Assembly (NCBI GenBank): GCA_017880715.1 | Contig: JADGRT010000139.1 | Span: 1-7,374 of the forward strand | Length of the DNA stretch: 7,374 nucleotides | Direction of reading: 5' to 3' | DNA from: Verrucomicrobiia bacterium | GTDB lineage: Bacteria > Verrucomicrobiota > Verrucomicrobiia > Limisphaerales > UBA1319 | Notes under the pieces: model-generated | What the model was told of the DNA's origin: nothing | Database searches by the model: none | What the model saw: only the letters and a program-made list of their open reading frames with translations | Shown: in pieces, positions 5,821 through 7,374 of the stretch | Layout: each line of letters opens with the position of its first letter | Position numbering within the stretch: the stretch's first letter is position 1 | Made by a program: the position numbers and the translations under genes

Positions 5821-6638
5821 GCTGAAAAATCCGACTTTTTAATCGTCGCGATTGGCGCTGCTTCCAGGATGCGTTCGTCGTAAACCGGTTGGACCTGATA
5901 TCCTGGCGGCACCACGAGGAAATCGGTTTCCGGCCAGTCGCCGGCCAGCCATCGGCGCAACAGGTCGAGGTTGCCGCGCAATTCCTCGTAGCGCCACTGC
6001 CTCTGGGTGCAGATGCGCTGGACCTTTTCCGGCAGGGCGAGAGCCGCGTCGAAGTCGAAGCCGATGAGCGCGCCGCAGCCATAGTTTTGCGACCAGCGTC
6101 CGCTTATTTCCATCAGATAACGGGCATTGTCCTCGCCGTATTTGGCTACGAGTTCGGTGAAGGTCTTATCCAGGCCGAAAGCCGGAGTCTGGTCGCCCAG
6201 GTGGTCGGCCGCCTCGCGCATGGCGCCGGCGCCGGATTGGTGGAGGGCTTTGCGTTGCGCGAATTCCAGCCAGCCGGCGGTGAAGAAGAAGGTGCCGGGA
6301 TGGGAGCCAAACACTTCCTGGTAGCGTTCCTTGTTTCCCAGAAAGAAAGTGATGCAATCGTGGGCGCGCGGGATGATCAACTGGGTATGGGGCGTGGTCA
6401 GGCCGTTGACCATTTGGTTGCAGATGCCGTAGCCAATCAGGATGGCATCGTATTGGCCGGGAGCGATGCGGTCGATGCGGTTTTGGAGATCCTGGTGGCC
6501 GTTTTTAGGATCGTCATGATGGCCGACGGGCAGGAATTCCAGATCCAGGAGGTGGGGCGTTTGCGCCGCCAGCCAGCAGATTTCGCGTTGGGCGATTTCG
6601 CAGGCGATGACTTTGAGCGATTGCTTGGCCGATGCCAT
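5817..6638 (-). CDS. DUF1638 domain protein
   Basis: The 273-residue protein matches the DUF1638 family as I know it: an opening like KVIACEIAQREI (residues 9-20), then EFLPVGHHDDP (34-44), YDAILIGYGIC (63-73), IIPRAHDCITFFLGNKERY (88-106) and HPGTFFFTAGWLE (113-125). The family's biochemical role is not established; related genes often lie near corrinoid methyltransferase genes, especially in methanogens and anaerobes, but none is present here. C13, C73, H93, C95 and C188 are candidate metal or cofactor ligands (inference). No signal peptide or membrane segment is seen, so it should be cytosolic. ATG 6638 is the only ordinary start near the family's usual N-terminus, but no Shine-Dalgarno precedes it (the bases just before are GGCCCCACC) and the frame continues open upstream. 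The gene is followed by tRNA-Glu on the same strand. Confidence 0.9.
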   Translation of the reverse strand: MASAKQSLKVIACEIAQREICWLAAQTPHLLDLEFLPVGHHDDPKNGHQDLQNRIDRIAPGQYDAILIGYGICNQMVNGLTTPHTQLIIPRAHDCITFFLGNKERYQEVFGSHPGTFFFTAGWLEFAQRKALHQSGAGAMREAADHLGDQTPAFGLDKTFTELVAKYGEDNARYLMEISGRWSQNYGCGALIGFDFDAALALPEKVQRICTQRQWRYEELRGNLDLLRRWLAGDWPETDFLVVPPGYQVQPVYDERILEAAPIATIKKSDFSA

Positions 6639-6857
6639 GGTGGGGCCATTAAGGCGGTGTTTGGCGCAGGCGTCAATGGCGCCGTGAGCCTTGGGCGGAC
6701 CGTGTTGGTCGAGGATGCTGGTATGCCGGGTTTCCAGCCAGTGACGTTCAGGGCCATGCGCCGGGGAAAAACGACGCCGCTTATTCAGGCGTTTCTGGAT
6801 GTGTTCCAGGGTCGGGCGCGGCAGCTTGGCCGCGTGAATCCAAAAACGGCGATTGGA
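6639..6857 (-). other. Startless in-frame extension of the DUF1638 gene (73 codons)
   Basis: The DUF1638 frame is uninterrupted for 73 codons upstream of its ATG, back to a TAA at 6858-6860, yet contains no ATG, GTG or TTG. Codons mostly end in G or C (CTG, GCC, ATC, CAC, GAC), as in the neighbouring genes, so it looks coding. The peptide is basic and rich in His, Arg and Pro (it includes LPRPTLEHIQKRLNKRRRFS and later HTSILDQHGPP). I recognise no family. It could be a true N-terminal extension started at a rare codon (ATT at 6837-6839 is one option), or the tail of a gene whose 5' end was lost. The tandem repeat at 6862-6893 begins right where the open frame ends. Confidence 0.45.
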
Positions 6858-6861
6858 TTAA

Positions 6862-6893
6862 CGCCAAGGCGCCAAGACGGCAAGATGCAGAGG
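6862..6893. repeat. Four degenerate 8-nt tandem units
   Basis: CGCCAAGG (6862-6869), CGCCAAGA (6870-6877), CGGCAAGA (6878-6885) and TGCAGAGG (6886-6893) form an 8-nt periodic run. On the minus strand it reads as CTTGGCG-like units ending at GTTAA. From memory, CTTGGCG/CTTTGCG-type 8-nt runs recur between genes in many bacterial phyla. It sits between the small secreted-protein gene and the DUF1638 frame. Confidence 0.7.
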
Positions 6894-6965
6894 TAGGAGA
6901 AACTGGCGCCTCCGTTCTGTTTGAAAACCAGGAATTTACACAGCTCCTCATTAGTTGAATGCATC

Positions 6966-7244
6966 TCATGAAAACCCGGAAAGAGGGATGCTGTAGGGGC
7001 CCGGCGCGATCGCATTCAGGTGGAGATCGTAGAAATCGACAAACACATCCGTATCGAACGTGATCCGGATTTGATTGAACGCATAGGTGCCATGCATCAC
7101 GGACGTCGAATAGAACTCGCCCGAGTAGCCAAGCATAAACGAGGAGACATCGGTGGCGGACGCACGAAATGCGACGGCAGCGAAGCCGACAAATAGCAGT
7201 ACGCACGCGCTTTTTAATGATAGGGATTCGCTTTTAAGGCTCAC
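6966..7244 (-). CDS. Small putative secreted protein, start uncertain
   Basis: I do not recognise the family. From a GTG at 7244 the product has 92 residues: a short basic N-region (K4, K11), a hydrophobic run SACVLLFVGFAAVAF (12-26), a likely cleavage after RASA near residue 30, then a polar, aromatic-rich mature part of about 60 residues (SGEFYSTS, FNQIRITFDTDVFVDFYD) ending PYSIPLSGFS. The frame is also open upstream to a TTG at 7319, which would add 25 residues before the signal peptide; GTG 7244 gives a standard export signal and is preferred. Neither start has a well-placed Shine-Dalgarno. A better site (GAGG, 7 nt before an ATG at 7341) drives a different frame that stops after 16 codons, so a frameshift or decay of the 5' end is possible. 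The mature domain is short for an exported beta-protein and may be a remnant. Confidence 0.5.
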   Translation of the reverse strand: MSLKSESLSLKSACVLLFVGFAAVAFRASATDVSSFMLGYSGEFYSTSVMHGTYAFNQIRITFDTDVFVDFYDLHLNAIAPGPYSIPLSGFS

Positions 7245-7374
7245 GCCGGTTATTCCGCCTTCTTCTTTTGCAATTTTGACCGACGCCAGATCATTCGTCG
7301 CATCCACCTTCGCCGCCAACGCAACAATGCCTTGTGGTCATTGTAACACCTCGTTGACTTCTAATATTTCGACG

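Noticed and set aside
5889..6896. 335-codon open frame on the plus strand opposite DUF1638
   Set aside because: It is the antisense shadow of a GC-rich gene. It has low-complexity Val/Ala/Gly-rich content with no family motif, while the minus strand shows clear DUF1638 blocks. Its long extent past 6638 is nonetheless consistent with coding-like codon use in the startless extension.

Overview
The window looks like a chromosomal piece of a Gram-negative bacterium of the Verrucomicrobiota (Pedosphaera/Limisphaera-like). This assignment is an inference. It rests on a lipid A gene, a large secreted protein built of repeated beta-rich domains around an Ig-like domain, a secreted glycoside hydrolase, high GC, and intergenic DNA full of small palindromes. 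No taxonomic marker in the window settles it.

Layout, left to right. Positions 1-264 are non-coding: a GC-rich hairpin at 1-20, then a cluster of short palindromes (33-196) whose stems differ but whose loops are nearly all TCC or GGA. lpxB (265-1458, +) follows and makes the lipid A disaccharide. Convergent with it is a 662-residue secreted protein (1495-3483, -) in which a 210-residue module is present twice, separated by an Ig-like domain. A 444-bp divergent spacer (3484-3927) holds a degenerate copy of a dispersed palindromic repeat and a 13-bp tandem repeat. It leads to a secreted GH5-family (cellulase-like) hydrolase (3928-5526, +) with an N-terminal beta-sandwich-like domain. A full copy of the dispersed repeat, with two perfect 26-nt arms, lies just after the GH5 stop codon. 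Next is tRNA-Glu(UUC) on the minus strand (5703-5777) with encoded CCA. Its putative promoter overlaps the stop codon of a DUF1638 protein (5817-6638, -). That DUF1638 frame stays open for 73 further codons upstream with no usual start codon, and ends at a cluster of 8-nt tandem repeats (6862-6893). The last gene-like feature is a small putative secreted protein (about 6966-7244, -) with an unclear start.

The genes do not form one operon or pathway: strands alternate and every gene has its own spacer. The only functional pairing I would suggest is that the divergent GH5 hydrolase and the repeat-module protein both act outside the cell, perhaps on polysaccharide. I did not find a convincing new multi-gene system. 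The most unusual content is non-coding: the fixed-loop palindrome cluster, the paired dispersed repeats around the GH5 gene, and the startless extension of the DUF1638 gene next to a repeat.
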